Below are positions 28,111-38,384 of a stretch of 64,000 bases of DNA, one piece after another. Numbering within the stretch: the stretch's first letter is position 1; each line of letters begins with the position of its first letter. The notes beneath the pieces were generated by a model. That model was given only the letters and a program-made list of their open reading frames with translations, searched no databases and had not been told where the DNA came from. The position numbers and the translations under genes were made by a program. The stretch comes from Dama dama (taxonomy: Eukaryota; Chordata; Mammalia; Artiodactyla; Cervidae): NCBI RefSeq assembly GCF_033118175.1, contig NC_083688.1, forward strand, positions 1,385,501-1,449,500, read 5' to 3'.

Positions 28111-28302
28111 GGTGAAAGTGTCAGTCGCTCAGCCCTGTCGACCCTGCAATCCCACTGGCCCTAGCCTGCCAGGCTCCTCTGTCCAGGGGATTCTGGAGTG
28201 GGTTGCCATTTCCTTCTCCAGGGCATCTTTCCAACCCAGGGATCAAACCTGGGTCTCCTGCATTGCAGGCAGATTCTTTACTGTTTGAGGCACCAGGGAA
28301 GG
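28111..28302 (-). mobile_element. Bov-tA SINE at the minisatellite edge
   Basis: GGTGAAAGTGTCAGTCGCTC, GGGATTCTGGAGTGGGTTGC, GGGATCAAACCTGGGTCTCC and TTTGAGGCACCAGGGAAGG. CCCCTCCCTG occurs at 28096-28105 and again at 28303-28312, which may be the TSD, though it resembles the C/T array itself. Confidence 0.92.
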
Positions 28303-28305
28303 CCC

Positions 28306-28900
28306 CTCCCTGGTGGAATCCAACAAGTCTTTCTGCTCCTCCAGGCAGAAGCCCAGAGGTTAATCCCAGTTCCCCAAGGGCAGCAGCCTGCGCGAGCTGT
28401 GTTTGCAAAGCGCCTTTGGAATCCCTGGCTGGTTCCAGACATTGAGGCGAGCTGTGTGGGGCAGAGCTGTAAGCTTCGGTGTAACGGTGTAACGAGAGCC
28501 CGGCCCTCCCCCTCACTCAGGTACTATCCAGAGGCCCGGCTGCAGAGCCTGCCCGTCCCTGAAGTCACTCCGGGGCCTCTCGGGGAGGCTAGGTGTGGTT
28601 GGGGCTGCATGCCTAGGGGGCCGGGGGAGATAACTGTCTTTCCCGGGGGTGGGGGTGCCCACTGGATCTCAGAGCAGGATGGGAGTCTGTCCAGGTCATT
28701 CTGCTGCAAAATGATGGAGACTGCTTAGCCTTTCCAACATCCGGGGAAGGGTGGCAGGGGGATGAAGGCAGAGTCTTCCCCACATCAGTTGCAGAGGTTG
28801 CCCTGTGTGAGCCGGACCGCTGGGTGCAGAGGTGTGACTTTCCCCTTCTCCCCTCCCACTTCCCACAGAAGGGAAATGGACCTACTCTGTGCCATGATCT
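28306..28900. other. Unique stretch without a gene
   Basis: Mixed, GC-rich. No repeat or gene supported. Open frames that start in the Bov-tA and run through it are chance. Confidence 0.35.
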
Positions 28901-28902
28901 CT

Positions 28903-29025
28903 TCAGCTCACCCAGTGAATCTACAAGACGGACATTGTTAGCTTATAAAATTATTTCCATCTTGCAGATGAAGAAACCGAGGCTCGTCAGAGTGGTATGC
29001 CCACGTCCCACTGTAAAGCGCTGAC
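28903..29025 (-). mobile_element. MIR SINE
   Basis: TAAAATTATTTCCATCTTGC, AGATGAAGAAACCGAGGCTC and ATGCCCACGTCCCACTG follow antisense MIR (CCATTTTACAGATGAGGAAACTGAGGC, TGCCCAAGGTCACACAGC). Confidence 0.65.
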
Positions 29026-29259
29026 AGAGATGGGAGTTTTAAAAATTGCTGTTGCTTTGTTTTTTAAACATATCCTCATTAAGACAGTTTAAGCAAATGC
29101 TAATGTATGTGAATATGATTAGACTGCCTCGTCTTGCTTTGTCTTCTGTCCTTCACATCGGCTTCCCGTCTTAGGCTTCAGTGGCCCTTGCAGACCTATA
29201 AATACATACAAATGTACACACACGTACAGAGAGGCACTGGGTGAAATGTGGGATGCAGC

Positions 29260-29575
29260 TATGCTATTCCATAACTTTTTCTTTAATGTGTTTTTTCCTT
29301 AATGGTATCCTTTTGCTTGAAAATGTATTCTGAACACCTCAGGTCAATGTGATGGATATAGGCTACAACTTTTATAGTTTTCAAGTGGCTGACAGCATGA
29401 TCTCCAGTGTTCAATCTGTCCTTTGAATGCTCCTCCCTGCTGTTTCAAGGTTTCTGCTCTTACAATCCTGTGATAGCTACCCTGCGAGGGATGCCCAGCG
29501 TTAATGGTGCTTTAATGTCTGAGGATCGATTCTAGAAGCGGGACTGCAGGTCAAGGGTTATAAACATTTTATGTT
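29260..29575 (-). mobile_element. Old L1 fragment (tentative)
   Basis: GATCGATTCTAGAAGCGGGA, CTGCAGGTCAAGGGTTATAA and ACATTTTATG resemble antisense L1M (ATTCCTAGAAGTGGGATTAC, GGGTCAAAGGGTATGAACAT). The upstream 200 bp is compatible but diverged. Confidence 0.42.
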
Positions 29576-29577
29576 TT

Positions 29578-29632
29578 CATAGATATCAGAGGCAGGATTT
29601 GAATTCAAGAATATCTGAGTCCAGTGCATGAG
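29578..29632 (-). mobile_element. MIR SINE fragment
   Basis: ATCAGAGGCAGGATTTGAAT, TCAAGAATATCTGAGTCCAG matches the antisense MIR end (CAGAGCTGGGATTTGAACCCAGG, CTGGCTCCAG). It may be the far end of the MIR at 28903 if the L1-like piece inserted between them. Confidence 0.5.
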
Positions 29633-29799
29633 AAAGACCCAGGGCACAAGAAGGCGGCACGACCCCTGGGTACCATCCTGACAGTCAACCCTCCTGCCTC
29701 ACCTGCGAGGACCACCTGCCCGGGGCACAGGGAGGCTGGCCTCCCAGCTGGGCAGGAGCCTCTGGTCCTCTGACCACGGCTTGGTCCATCCTCTGAAGC

Positions 29800-29972
29800 A
29801 GCCCACGAGGGGAAGGGTAACCGGGGTGACATTTCCGTTCTGCAGATGGGGACTCCCAGACTGCCAAGTAGGGGGGGCAGGGCCAAGGTGGGGATGGAGG
29901 TTCGGGGGCTGAGCGGAGGGGAGACTCGCAAAGACCACGCAGCTGGTCAGTTAAGCCTGGGAATGGAACTCC
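29800..29972 (-). mobile_element. MIR SINE (weak)
   Basis: GTGACATTTCCGTTCTGCAG, ATGGGGACTCCCAGACTGCC and GACCACGCAGCTGGTCAGTT resemble antisense MIR landmarks (ATTTTACAGATGAGGAAACTG, GGTCACACAGCTAGTAAGT) with an insertion in the middle. Confidence 0.4.
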
Positions 29973-30689
29973 AAAGTGCGGGTCCAAAGCAGTGTCAGTG
30001 GGGCAGTGAGGACTCCTCTTGGTTCCCTCAGGGTGGGGCCAGGGACAGGCAAGCCTCCCAACCCTCTGCCCTGCCCGTGGCCTGGTCCAGGCGTGGGCTC
30101 TGGGCCGCCTTTGGAGGGAGGACTTGGCTGGACCGCGGGCTGTGCTGCCCGGAGCAAGGGGGTGGATTCCCTTTGGCTCCAGCTGTTGAGGAGATAGGAG
30201 ATGGCCGCGGATGGCACCTGTTTGTGAGATTATGGATGTGATGCTTTCTTGAAGAGAGAAGCCCCAGGAGGGGGCCCCAGGGAAGAGACCGCACTGGGCC
30301 AGATGCCGGGAAGGGGAGGTGGGGCCCCACCCCTCCATCATGAAGTGACTGACAGGTGGGGGGCGGCGGAAGGCAGGCTGAGCAGGGCGGGGCCACGTGG
30401 GGAGGGCGAGCTGGGCTCCAGGCTGGTGAAGGAGGCACAGATTCCCTCTGCAAGGGGCTGATCTGACGGGTCTGAGAGGAGGGGCACAGCTTCCACCCTC
30501 GAGGAACTCCTGGCCTGGTGAGGTCAGTAGTTCTGGCCCTTGGAGACCTCCCAGCCTCATGGAGATGATAGAATAATGGCAGAAAACTCTGACACAGTTT
30601 TCCGTCATCGAGAAACCCGCTTCAAACATGGAAAGACGCAGCTCCGTCAAGGAGTGACGTGATGGGCGACGCGGCCTGGGGGCGAGAGC

Positions 30690-30848
30690 ACAGGCTTCGG
30701 AGTCTGGTGGGAATCCCACCCAACCTCCCAGAAGCCGTGTGACCTTGACTACGTGACCCCGTGTGACCTTGAGTACGAGACCTGCCTCTCTGAGCCGGTT
30801 TCGCACCGCACACAGGGAGGTTACTGAGTGAGTTAATACTCAGGTAGC
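30690..30848 (+). mobile_element. MIR SINE, interrupted by BovB
   Basis: CACAGGCTTCGGAGTCTGGT, AAGCCGTGTGACCTTGACTA, TTGAGTACGAGACCTGCCTC, CTCTGAGCCGGTTTCGCACC and GAGTGAGTTAATACTCAGGT. A 20-bp-scale duplication of GTGTGACCTTGA lies inside it. BovB sequence follows directly. Confidence 0.6.
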
Positions 30849-33297
30849 CCCAAGTACCATGATTGACTGTGAGTGCCCAAACCATGGGAGCTACTCCAGT
30901 CTTAACTGGGCAGGTTTAAACCATGGAGTAACAGGCAAATCTGGCCTTGGAGTACGGAATGAAGCAGGGCAAAGGCTAATAGAGTTCGGCCAAGAGAACG
31001 CACTGGTCATAGCAAACACCCTCTTCCAACAACACAAGAGAAGACTCTACACATGGACATCACCAGATGATCAACACCGAAATCAGATTGATTATATTCT
31101 TTGCAGCCAAAGATGGAGAATCTCTATACAGTCAGCAAAAACAAGACCAGGAGCTGACTGTGGCTCAGATCATGAACTCCTTATTGCAAAATTCAGACTG
31201 AAGTTGAAGAAAGTGGAGAAAACCAGTAGACCATTCAGGTATGACCTAAATCAAATCCCTTATGACTATACAGTGGAAGTGAGAAATAGATTTAAGGGAC
31301 TAGATCTGATAGACAGAGAGCCTGATAAACTATGGACGGAGGTTCGTGACATTGTACAGGAGGCAGGGATCAAGACCATCGCCAAGAAAAAGAAACGCAA
31401 AAAAGCAAAATGACTGTCTGAGGAGGCCTTACAAATAGCTGTGAAAAGATGAGAATCAAAAAGCAAAGGAGAAAAGCAAAGATATTCCCATTTGAATGCA
31501 GAGTTCCAAAGAATAGCCAGGAGAGATAAGAAAGCCTTCCTCAGTGATCAGTGCAAAGAAATGGAGGAAAACAATAGAATGGGAAAGACTAGAGATCTCT
31601 TCAAGAAAATTAGAGACACCAAGGGAACATTTCATGCAAAGATGGGTTCGATAAGGGACAGAAATGGTAGAGACCTAACAGAAGCAGAAGATATTAAGAA
31701 GAGGTGGCAAGAATACACAGAAGAACTGTACAAAAAAGATCTTCATGATCCAGATAATCACGATGGTGTGATCACTCACCTAGAGCCAGACATCCTGGGA
31801 TGTGAAGTCAAGTGGGCCTCAGGAAGCATCACTACGAACAAAGCTAGTGGAGGTGATAGAATTCCAGTTGAGCTATTTCAAATCCTGAAAGATGATGCTG
31901 TGAAAGTGCTGCCCTCAATATGCCAGCAAATTTGGAAAACTCAGCAGTGGCCACAGGACTGGAAAAGGTCAGTTTTCATTCCAATCCCAAAGAAAGGCAA
32001 GGCCAAAGAATGCTCAAACTACCGCACAATTGCACTCATCTCACAAGCTAGTAAAATAATGCTCAAAATTCTCCAAGCCAGGCTTCAGCAATACGTGAAC
32101 CGAGAACTTCCAGATGTCCAACCTGGTTTTAGCAAAGGCAGAAGAACCAGAGATCAAACTGCCAACATCCACTGAATCATTGAAAAAGCAAGAGAATTCC
32201 AGAAAAAACATCAATTTCTGCTTTATTGACTATGCCAAAGCCTTTGACTTTGTGGATCACAATAAACTGTGGAAAATTCTTCAAGAGATGGGAGTATCAG
32301 ACCACCTGACCTGCCTCTTGAGAAATCTGTATGCAGGTCAGGAAGCAACAGTTAGAACTGGACATGGAACAACAGACTGGTTCCAAATAGGAAAAGGAGT
32401 ACATCAAGGCTGTATATTGTCACCCTGCTTATTTAACTTCTATGCAGAGTACATCATGAGAAACGCTGGGCTGGAAGAAGCACAAGCTGGAATCAAGATT
32501 GGTGGGAGAAATATCAATAACCTCAGATATGCAGATGACACCACCTTTATGGCAGAAAGTGAAGAACTAAAGAGCATCTTGATGAAAGTGAAAGAGGAGA
32601 GTGAAAAAGTTGGCTTAAAGCTCAACATTCAGAAAACTAAGATTGTGGCCTCCAGTCCCATCACTTCATGGCAAATATATGGGGAAACAGTGGAAGCAGT
32701 GTCAGACTTTTTCTGGGCTCCAAAATCACTGCAGATGGTGACTGGAACCATGAAATTAAAAGACACTGCTTGGAAGGAAAGTTATGACGAACCTAGACAG
32801 CATATTATAAAGCAGAGACATTACTTTGCCAACAAAGGTCCCTCTAGTCAAGGCTATGGTTTTTCCAGTGGTCATATATGGATGTGAGAGTTGGATGGTG
32901 AAGAAAGCTGAGCGCCAAAGAATTGATGCTTTTGAACAGTGGTGTTGGAGAAGACTCTTGAGAGTCCCTTGGAATGCAAGGAGATCCAACCAGTCCATCC
33001 TAAAGGAAATCAGTCCTGAGTGTTCCTTGGAAGGACTGATGCTGAAGCTGAAACTCCAATACTTTGGCCACCTGATGCGAAGACCTGACTCATTTGAAAA
33101 GACCCTGATGCTGGGAAAGATTGAGGGCGGGAGAAGGGGACGACAGAGGAGGAGATGCTTGGATGGCATCACTGACTTGATGGACATGGGTTTGGGTGAA
33201 CTCCGGGAGTTGGTGATGGACAGGGAGGCCTGGCGTGCTGCGGTTCATGGGGTTGCAAAGAGTCGGAAACGACTGAGTGACTGAACTGAACTGAAAT
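30849..33297 (+). mobile_element. BovB LINE, longest copy (2.4 kb, 5'-truncated)
   Basis: Continuous sense BovB from the endonuclease region to the pentamer tail CTGAACTGAACTGAAA. It is an RTE-clade non-LTR retrotransposon; the family is known to have entered ruminants by horizontal transfer from squamate-related lineages. The ORF1-proximal and N-terminal endonuclease sequence is missing, which is typical of incomplete reverse transcription. No TSD was found by eye. It shares a long inverted match with the BovB piece at 33964. Confidence 0.96.
30859..33284 (+). pseudogene. BovB ORF2 remnant: endonuclease C-part, RT and C-terminal domain
   Basis: Order seen: the C-terminal half of an APE-type endonuclease, with the SDH motif (31165-31173, within GSDHELLIAKF); then an RT with fingers/palm blocks (PKKGKAKECSNYRTIALIS), GVHQGCILSPCLFN and the catalytic YADDT (32528-32542); then the C-terminal WCWRRLLRVPW region (from 32940). 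It is broken by stops at 31411, 31450 and 32173. There is a frame change near 32200 (an extra A in an A run) and another between about 32706 and 32826, where small deletions remove part of the connecting region. Not functional. Confidence 0.93.
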
Positions 33298-33299
33298 CA

Positions 33300-33960
33300 G
33301 GGAGGGCTTCCTGCAGGAGGAGAACCCCGAGGCTAGACTGTGATGACTTGGGCTTCTTTCTAAGTTCTTTCTGAGACCCTGGAGGATCTCTGCCTTTTTG
33401 GGCCCCGCTGCTTTTCCTCGTACCTCTCCTGGGTGGCTGGGCCAAGCTGTTCAGGAGTGATGATTTCTTCAAAGTAAGAGGACACATTTAAATGGAAGGT
33501 GTAATGAAGGGAATTAAAGGAGATGGAAGGTACCCACGGAGGGTCCAGCTCTCAGTGGAGAAGCCATTGGGCTTGGGAGCCCCTGTGCCCCACGTCGGGA
33601 ACACTCCCTGCATTGCCCCCTCGGTCGTCTCTGTTCACTTGACCTGTCACGGTTCATGCAGACGAATCGGGAACTGGAGTCGGGCCAGGCTGCCAGAAGC
33701 CTGGGTGTTAGGAACCAGTCCAGATGGGTGATGCGGCCACAGCCAGGAACTGCAGAGGGCGGGAGAGGCTTGGAAGCTCTGAGAGTCTCGGGAGGTGGAC
33801 CGGGAGCCAAGCCAGCTGCTGGGAGCCCCTCTCTGTAGACGGTCAGCCGGCCTACGGGCTGGACACCGCCTGGTGCACCTCCCTCAGTGCGTCTCTGGCC
33901 GTGACCTCCAGGCTGCCTGACCTGAAGGACTCATGATTCGGGTCCTTTTTCTCTGTTTAA
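33300..33960. other. Unique stretch between two BovB copies
   Basis: No gene. The first 60 bases (GGAGGGCTTCCTGCAGGAGG) may be antisense L2. The rest is unassigned. Confidence 0.35.
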
Positions 33961-33963
33961 ACT

Positions 33964-34297
33964 CCAGTTCAGTTCAGTTCAGTCGCTCAGTCATGTCCGA
34001 CTCTCTGTGGCCCCATGGACTGCAGCACGCCAGGCTTCCCTGTCCATCACTGACTCCCAGAGCTTGCTCAAACTCATGTCCATTGCATTGGTGATGCCAT
34101 CCAACCATCTCATCCTCTGTCGTCCCCTTCTCCTCCCACCTTCACTTCTCAGGAGGCAGGTCAGGTGGTCTGGTAGTCCCATCTCCTGAAGAGTTTTCCA
34201 CAGTTTGTTGTGATCCACACATGTGTCAGAGGCTTTGGCGTAGTCAATAAAGGCAGAAGTAGATGTTTTTCTGGAACTCTTGCTTTTTCGATGATCT
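33964..34297 (-). mobile_element. BovB LINE with internal deletion
   Basis: The antisense 3' end (CAGTTCAGTTCAGTTCAGTC to CTCCTCCCACCTTCA, about 34145) is joined directly to a distant RT segment (CTTCTCAGGAGGCAGGTCAG, TTGTGATCCACACATGTGTC, AATAAAGGCAGAAGTAGATG). About 1 kb of consensus, including YADD, is lost at the junction. Compare the uninterrupted copy at 48117-50177. Confidence 0.93.
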
Positions 34298-34519
34298 GAT
34301 GGAAACTCCAGGCCCCGCCATGTGTGGCCTGGGTCCCCAGGTGGAGCTGATGAGCACTGGTACTGTGACAGGCTGAGCCAGACGGAAGCCAGGGGGAAGG
34401 GAGACCCAGCGGACCCATTCAGGACTCAGTGTCCGGCGTGGCAGGAGACTAGGCTTTAGGTGAGCAGGGCTGGGATGTGGGAGGGTCACCGCGTGTCCTG
34501 TCCCTCACGTTTTCATTCA

Positions 34520-34712
34520 CTGAGCAATTCCTCTGCCTGGGATGCTGTGCCAATTATGTGCATTATCACCCACCCTGTGAGTGAGTGCGATTGTTATTCC
34601 CACTTTGCAGATAAGGAAACAGGTTCAGAGAGGTTCAGTCACTTTCCTCAGTCACACAGCTACCTGGCGATTGGGCCACGATTCAGGTGTAAGCCTGGAA
34701 AATCCCAAAGAC
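34520..34712 (-). mobile_element. MIR SINE, near full length
   Basis: ATTATGTGCATTATCACCCA, GTTATTCCCACTTTGCAGAT, AAGGAAACAGGTTCAGAGAG, CTCAGTCACACAGCTACCTG and ATTCAGGTGTAAGCCTGG follow antisense MIR. Confidence 0.78.
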
Positions 34713-35885
34713 AGTGTTCCAAGCAGGCTGGTCCCAGAGAGAGAGCTCATGGACAGGCAGGGGTCAAGCCCTCCTGGGAGCGTTGCCGCTGGCTGGGAGA
34801 CCATGGAAGTGGAATTGGGACGCTGGGGTCCTCTCCTCGGGTGGGCCCTGTCCGTGCCTTCACCCCTTCTGCAGACTTGGCGTACGTCTCTGTGTCAGGG
34901 CTCTTCCAGCTTAAAGGCGTGGTGCTTTGGGCACAGGGAAGTGTCCCTACTGGGCATAGTCGTTTGGGTCTCCCGACTGTGGCCCCATGCCTTGGAGTGC
35001 TCCACACGTTCCCCGCCCTGCACCCCACAAGGGGGAACAGGGGCGCTCGTGATACTCACCTTCCTTCCAGGGACCGAGCCCGCGCAGGGTCCGTCCTTGC
35101 TGTGAACGTGCCACCTGGGTCTCCTCGTCGCCCTACTTCAGGCTCTCCCCTTTGCCTGCACAGCTCTCGGTTTGGGCTCTGGGGGTCCTCTCCCACCTCC
35201 ACCTGCTGCCCACCCCTCGGAGCCTTGCTCCGGCCCGGCGTGGTCCCCGACCCCACGCCTGAGCCCCTGGCTCCCAGTGCCTCCAGAGGAGTCCGGTCCC
35301 TGCCTGGAGGGACCGTCTGCCTGTTTTTCTGAGCTCCGTGTTGACCAGAGCAGAGACGGGAGGGTTAAGGCAAGCTGGTGCCTGGGAGGAGAGAGAGAAA
35401 ACACCCCCGAGGCTCTTCCGTTGCAATCCCTGCTCTCCGGGACAGGGTTGCTCTCAGACAAATGGGCCAAGGAGCACGAAGGTGTGTAATGACAGCGTTA
35501 TTTCAAAGCGATTATCTGGGATAACAGTAATTATGTCCAAGAACAGAGAAGGTCAAACGGCTGGCCCCACCACTCGACTCCAGGGAAACTCTTGCCAAGA
35601 AAAGGCTGTGTGTGCAGGGCTGGAGGCAGGCGCGGGGAGGTGGGGAGTCGGGGGAGCACATGGAGGCAGGGGGCAGAACCCGCTCTCGACCAGGGTCTCA
35701 GGTGGGACTGCCCGGGGCTGAGTCTCCGAGACAGCTTGGCTGTCGTTTCTTGTGTCAGCCCGTCTCCGGTTGGTTCCTGGTCCCCGTCTGGGTGGGACTT
35801 TCTTTCCCTGGGACCTTAAAAGGTACCTCTGAAAACGGACCTTTCCCGGTGCCCACGGCTGGGCGAGCCTGCCCTTCTGGCCTTC
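34713..35885. other. Unique GC-rich stretch without a gene
   Basis: No recognised repeat. At about 35478-35545 a small AT-richer island (GACAGCGTTATTTCAAAGCG, ATTATCTGGGATAACAGTAA) holds the near-palindrome TTATCTGGGATAA (paired GATA sites) and looks repeat-free. Long frames crossing the region begin inside the MIR and lack domains. Confidence 0.3.
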
Positions 35886-35889
35886 ATGT

Positions 35890-36530
35890 CTGCTCTCCCT
35901 TCCTTCTCTATCTCCATCACGATGCTCTCCGCATGCTCATGCATCTGCTCATCCGTCCCGTCACTTACCGTCTCTCAACCCAAAGGCCTGGAAAGCTCTT
36001 CCATGCTCCTCCCCACCCGCTCACCCGCGGGCTCATTCATCCCCCTGTCTGTGCTCCCTTTTCTATCATCCACCTGCCCACACTTTCAGTATTCCACTGG
36101 CTCAGGTCCACTCTTAGCCCTTCCACGTGCTCTTGTTAATCCCCGTCTAGCATCCGTTCTGCCTGTCCACGTCTGCCTGTCCATCCACCGCCTGCCTTTC
36201 ACTCACCACCCTTCCCCCTGCCTACCTGTTCTTCCATCACCCATCTCTCATCTCGTCCCTCCCTTCCCTGTTTCTTTCCCCGTCCGTTCCTTCATTCCTT
36301 CCTGTATCCCTCCACCATTCACTGTCCTTCCTTCCATCCTTCCACCCGCCATCTGCTGTTTGCAGCCTGCCCTTCCGTCCCTCCGCCTTCCCGTACTTCA
36401 CCTTCATCCTGACACCTGTCCACCTGGCCACTCGTCCGTCCTCATGCCCACTCATCCTTTCTCACCACATCTCTGTATCCACACGTTTCCCATCCCCGTG
36501 AATCCATTCATCTCCTGTGTGAACCTCTAG
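35890..36530. repeat. Degenerate (TCCA/TTCC)n pyrimidine-rich region
   Basis: Many variants of CCATC, TTCC and CACC: CTTCCTTCCATCCTTCCACC, TTCCTTCATTCCTTCCTGTA, TCCATCACCCATCTCTCATC. It looks like an old tetranucleotide array blurred by substitutions. The 214-codon frame across it is low complexity. Confidence 0.65.
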
Positions 36531-36699
36531 CTCCTCAGTTCTCTGCTGATCCCCATTATTTCCTGCCTCTTTCAGTTCATGCTAGTCTACATCATGCCAC
36601 TGGCAGTCTTCTCCTCAACTCTGATTGCTGAAATCATACTCACTCCGCAAGGTTTATTCTAGGGTAACTATTTCAGGCAAGTGCAGCATACATGCATCT

Positions 36700-36871
36700 G
36701 CAGCCAGAGAGAGTGCTATAACTTGGGCTTTAGCTTTTCACTGACTGCTTGACCTTGGGAAGGATACTCAACCGCCCCAAGCCTCCATCGCCTGGTAAAT
36801 TAAGGCAGTTGATGATACCTACTGTGTGAAGTAGTTAAATAAGATTACCTTTAAGGCGCCCAGCACATACC
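36700..36871 (+). mobile_element. MIR SINE
   Basis: TATAACTTGGGCTTTAGCTT, GACTGCTTGACCTTGGGAAG, CATCGCCTGGTAAATTAAGG and AGTTAAATAAGATTACC follow the MIR order. A Bov-tA is inserted at its 3' end (CGCCCAGCACATACCT). Confidence 0.68.
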
Positions 36872-37091
36872 TGGGCTTCGTCGGTGCCTCAGCAGCAAAA
36901 GAATCCACCTGCAATGCAGGGGACACGGAGACGCAGGTTCCATCCCTGGGTCGGGAAGATCTCCTAGAGAAGGAAATGCAACCCACTCCAGTATACTTGC
37001 TGCAAAAATCCCACGGACAGAGGAGCCTGGTGGGCTACGGTCTATGGAGTCGCAAAGAGTCGGAAACCACTGAAGCGACAGAGCACCGTGC
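36872..37091 (+). mobile_element. Bov-tA SINE
   Basis: GGGCTTCGTCGGTGCCTCAG, GCAGCAAAAGAATCCACCTG, B-box GGTTCCATCCC, ATCCCACGGACAGAGGAGCC and GTCGGAAACCACTGAAGCGA. Full length, diverged about 10% from the usual form. Confidence 0.92.
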
Positions 37092-38374
37092 GTGTATCTG
37101 GCAGCCTGAGATTCTCCACAGATGCTCAGCTCCACTGAGGAAGAAATGCAAAACGAATCCAGGATCCTCCTGGCCTCTCGGGGTATGCAGATGAGGTGGT
37201 TGGCTGGGACAGGCATGTTTCCCAAGTCTGACTTCTTTTACTTTTGTTCTCTGCTTTGCATCGCCTCCACTCGAATTTTTGATACACCCACCAGAGACCC
37301 TGAAAGCAGAGATGAAGAGTGTGCAGTGTGGATAGGAGGCTATGGCTAAATCAACTTCATCTCAGCAGGGGGCCCAGGATGAAGCCATGGGCATCATGCC
37401 AATTGCTCTTTAGAGACAGAAGGACCCGCTCTGACATGGGTAGCAATGACTACAGGGGGCTGGGCTTTGATATTTCCCAAGGGAGTTGGATATCTGTGGG
37501 AAAGCCCTTTACCTGGACCCTGTGGTCACTGAGGACCCCCTGTCGAGATGAGCAAGGCAGCTGGACCCCAAAAGGAAAGTGCACTGAATTTTCTACCTCT
37601 CACAGGGGAGCTCAAAGATTCCAAAGCTGGTGCTGTTTCCTGTAGTGAAATGTCCTTTTGGAGTGAAGACGGCTTTCTCTTAGTCATCCTGGTGTATAGT
37701 GGAGAATCATAAAGCCATCCTTTGGTTTGTGACCACATCCAAGGCTGTAATATGCTGATAACTGTGTGAAAACAGTCTCTCCGGGATACTAATAAAAGCA
37801 GGAACACGTTTGTAGCAGTTGCCAGTTTCCGTGGTGTAAACACTCCCACTGTGCCTGATTGCAAGCAACCAGCTTCACAAAGAGGTGAAATCTTTGAAGG
37901 TGGAGTTGGAAGAGATGAGCAGTAAGATGTCATCAGAAAGCAGTTTCATCACACAAATACAATGGGCATAGAAACCTTCAGAGCAGAGATAGTAAAATAC
38001 AGTAAATAATTATGACGTGGTTAATTTGGAGAATGTGTTATCTTTGCTTTTCATGCAGTTTATTTCATTAAGTTTGTAGAGTTTAATTTTAAAATAATGA
38101 CTATGTTAAAACAACTGGTTCAAAAAATTCCTGCAAATTTGACAATCAGCTCTCATGAGCTCTGCTTATTTTAGTTCAAATAAATTTGTTTTTCCCCCAA
38201 AGATGAGAGCATTGTGCAGAAGTCTGAGCTGGAGAAATGGAGAAAACCACCTTGGCTTTGAACCTCTGCAGTGTTACTCTCAGGCATGAGTAATCCACGG
38301 GGCTGACCTGGTGCCTTGTTCATGAAGAATAGATGGGAAAGTGTGATTTTCCTGCATCATTTGGCTAAGAGGCA
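37092..38374. other. Unique stretch, AT-rich in its second half
   Basis: No repeat family or gene is recognised in 1.3 kb. From about 37930 to 38210 it is AT-rich and non-repetitive (AAATAATTATGACGTGGTTA, TATCTTTGCTTTTCATGCAG, CTGCAAATTTGACAATCAGC). It includes ATTATGACG (CRE-like TGACG), TTTCATGCA and CTTTGCTTTT strings. It is the longest repeat-free AT-rich part of the window. Confidence 0.3.
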
Positions 38375-38384
38375 AGTGGTGGGA

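Noticed and set aside
27575..28288. Long frames across the polypyrimidine array, up to 222 codons, on both strands
   Set aside because: They translate to monotonous Pro/Ser/Leu or Gly/Glu/Arg strings because stop codons cannot occur in C/T-only repeats. There is no start context, domain or exon structure.
30849..33297. Possibility of an intact, active BovB
   Set aside because: The 5' part is missing and several stops and frameshifts break ORF2. The same holds for the 48-50 kb copy.
34460..35332. 290-codon plus-strand frame
   Set aside because: It begins inside an antisense MIR and crosses GC-rich unique DNA, with other long frames overlapping it. No domain was recognised.
35890..36530. Regularly spaced short repeats resembling a CRISPR-like array
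   Set aside because: Units are tetranucleotide variants with no constant spacer length, and the genome is mammalian. It is a degenerate microsatellite.
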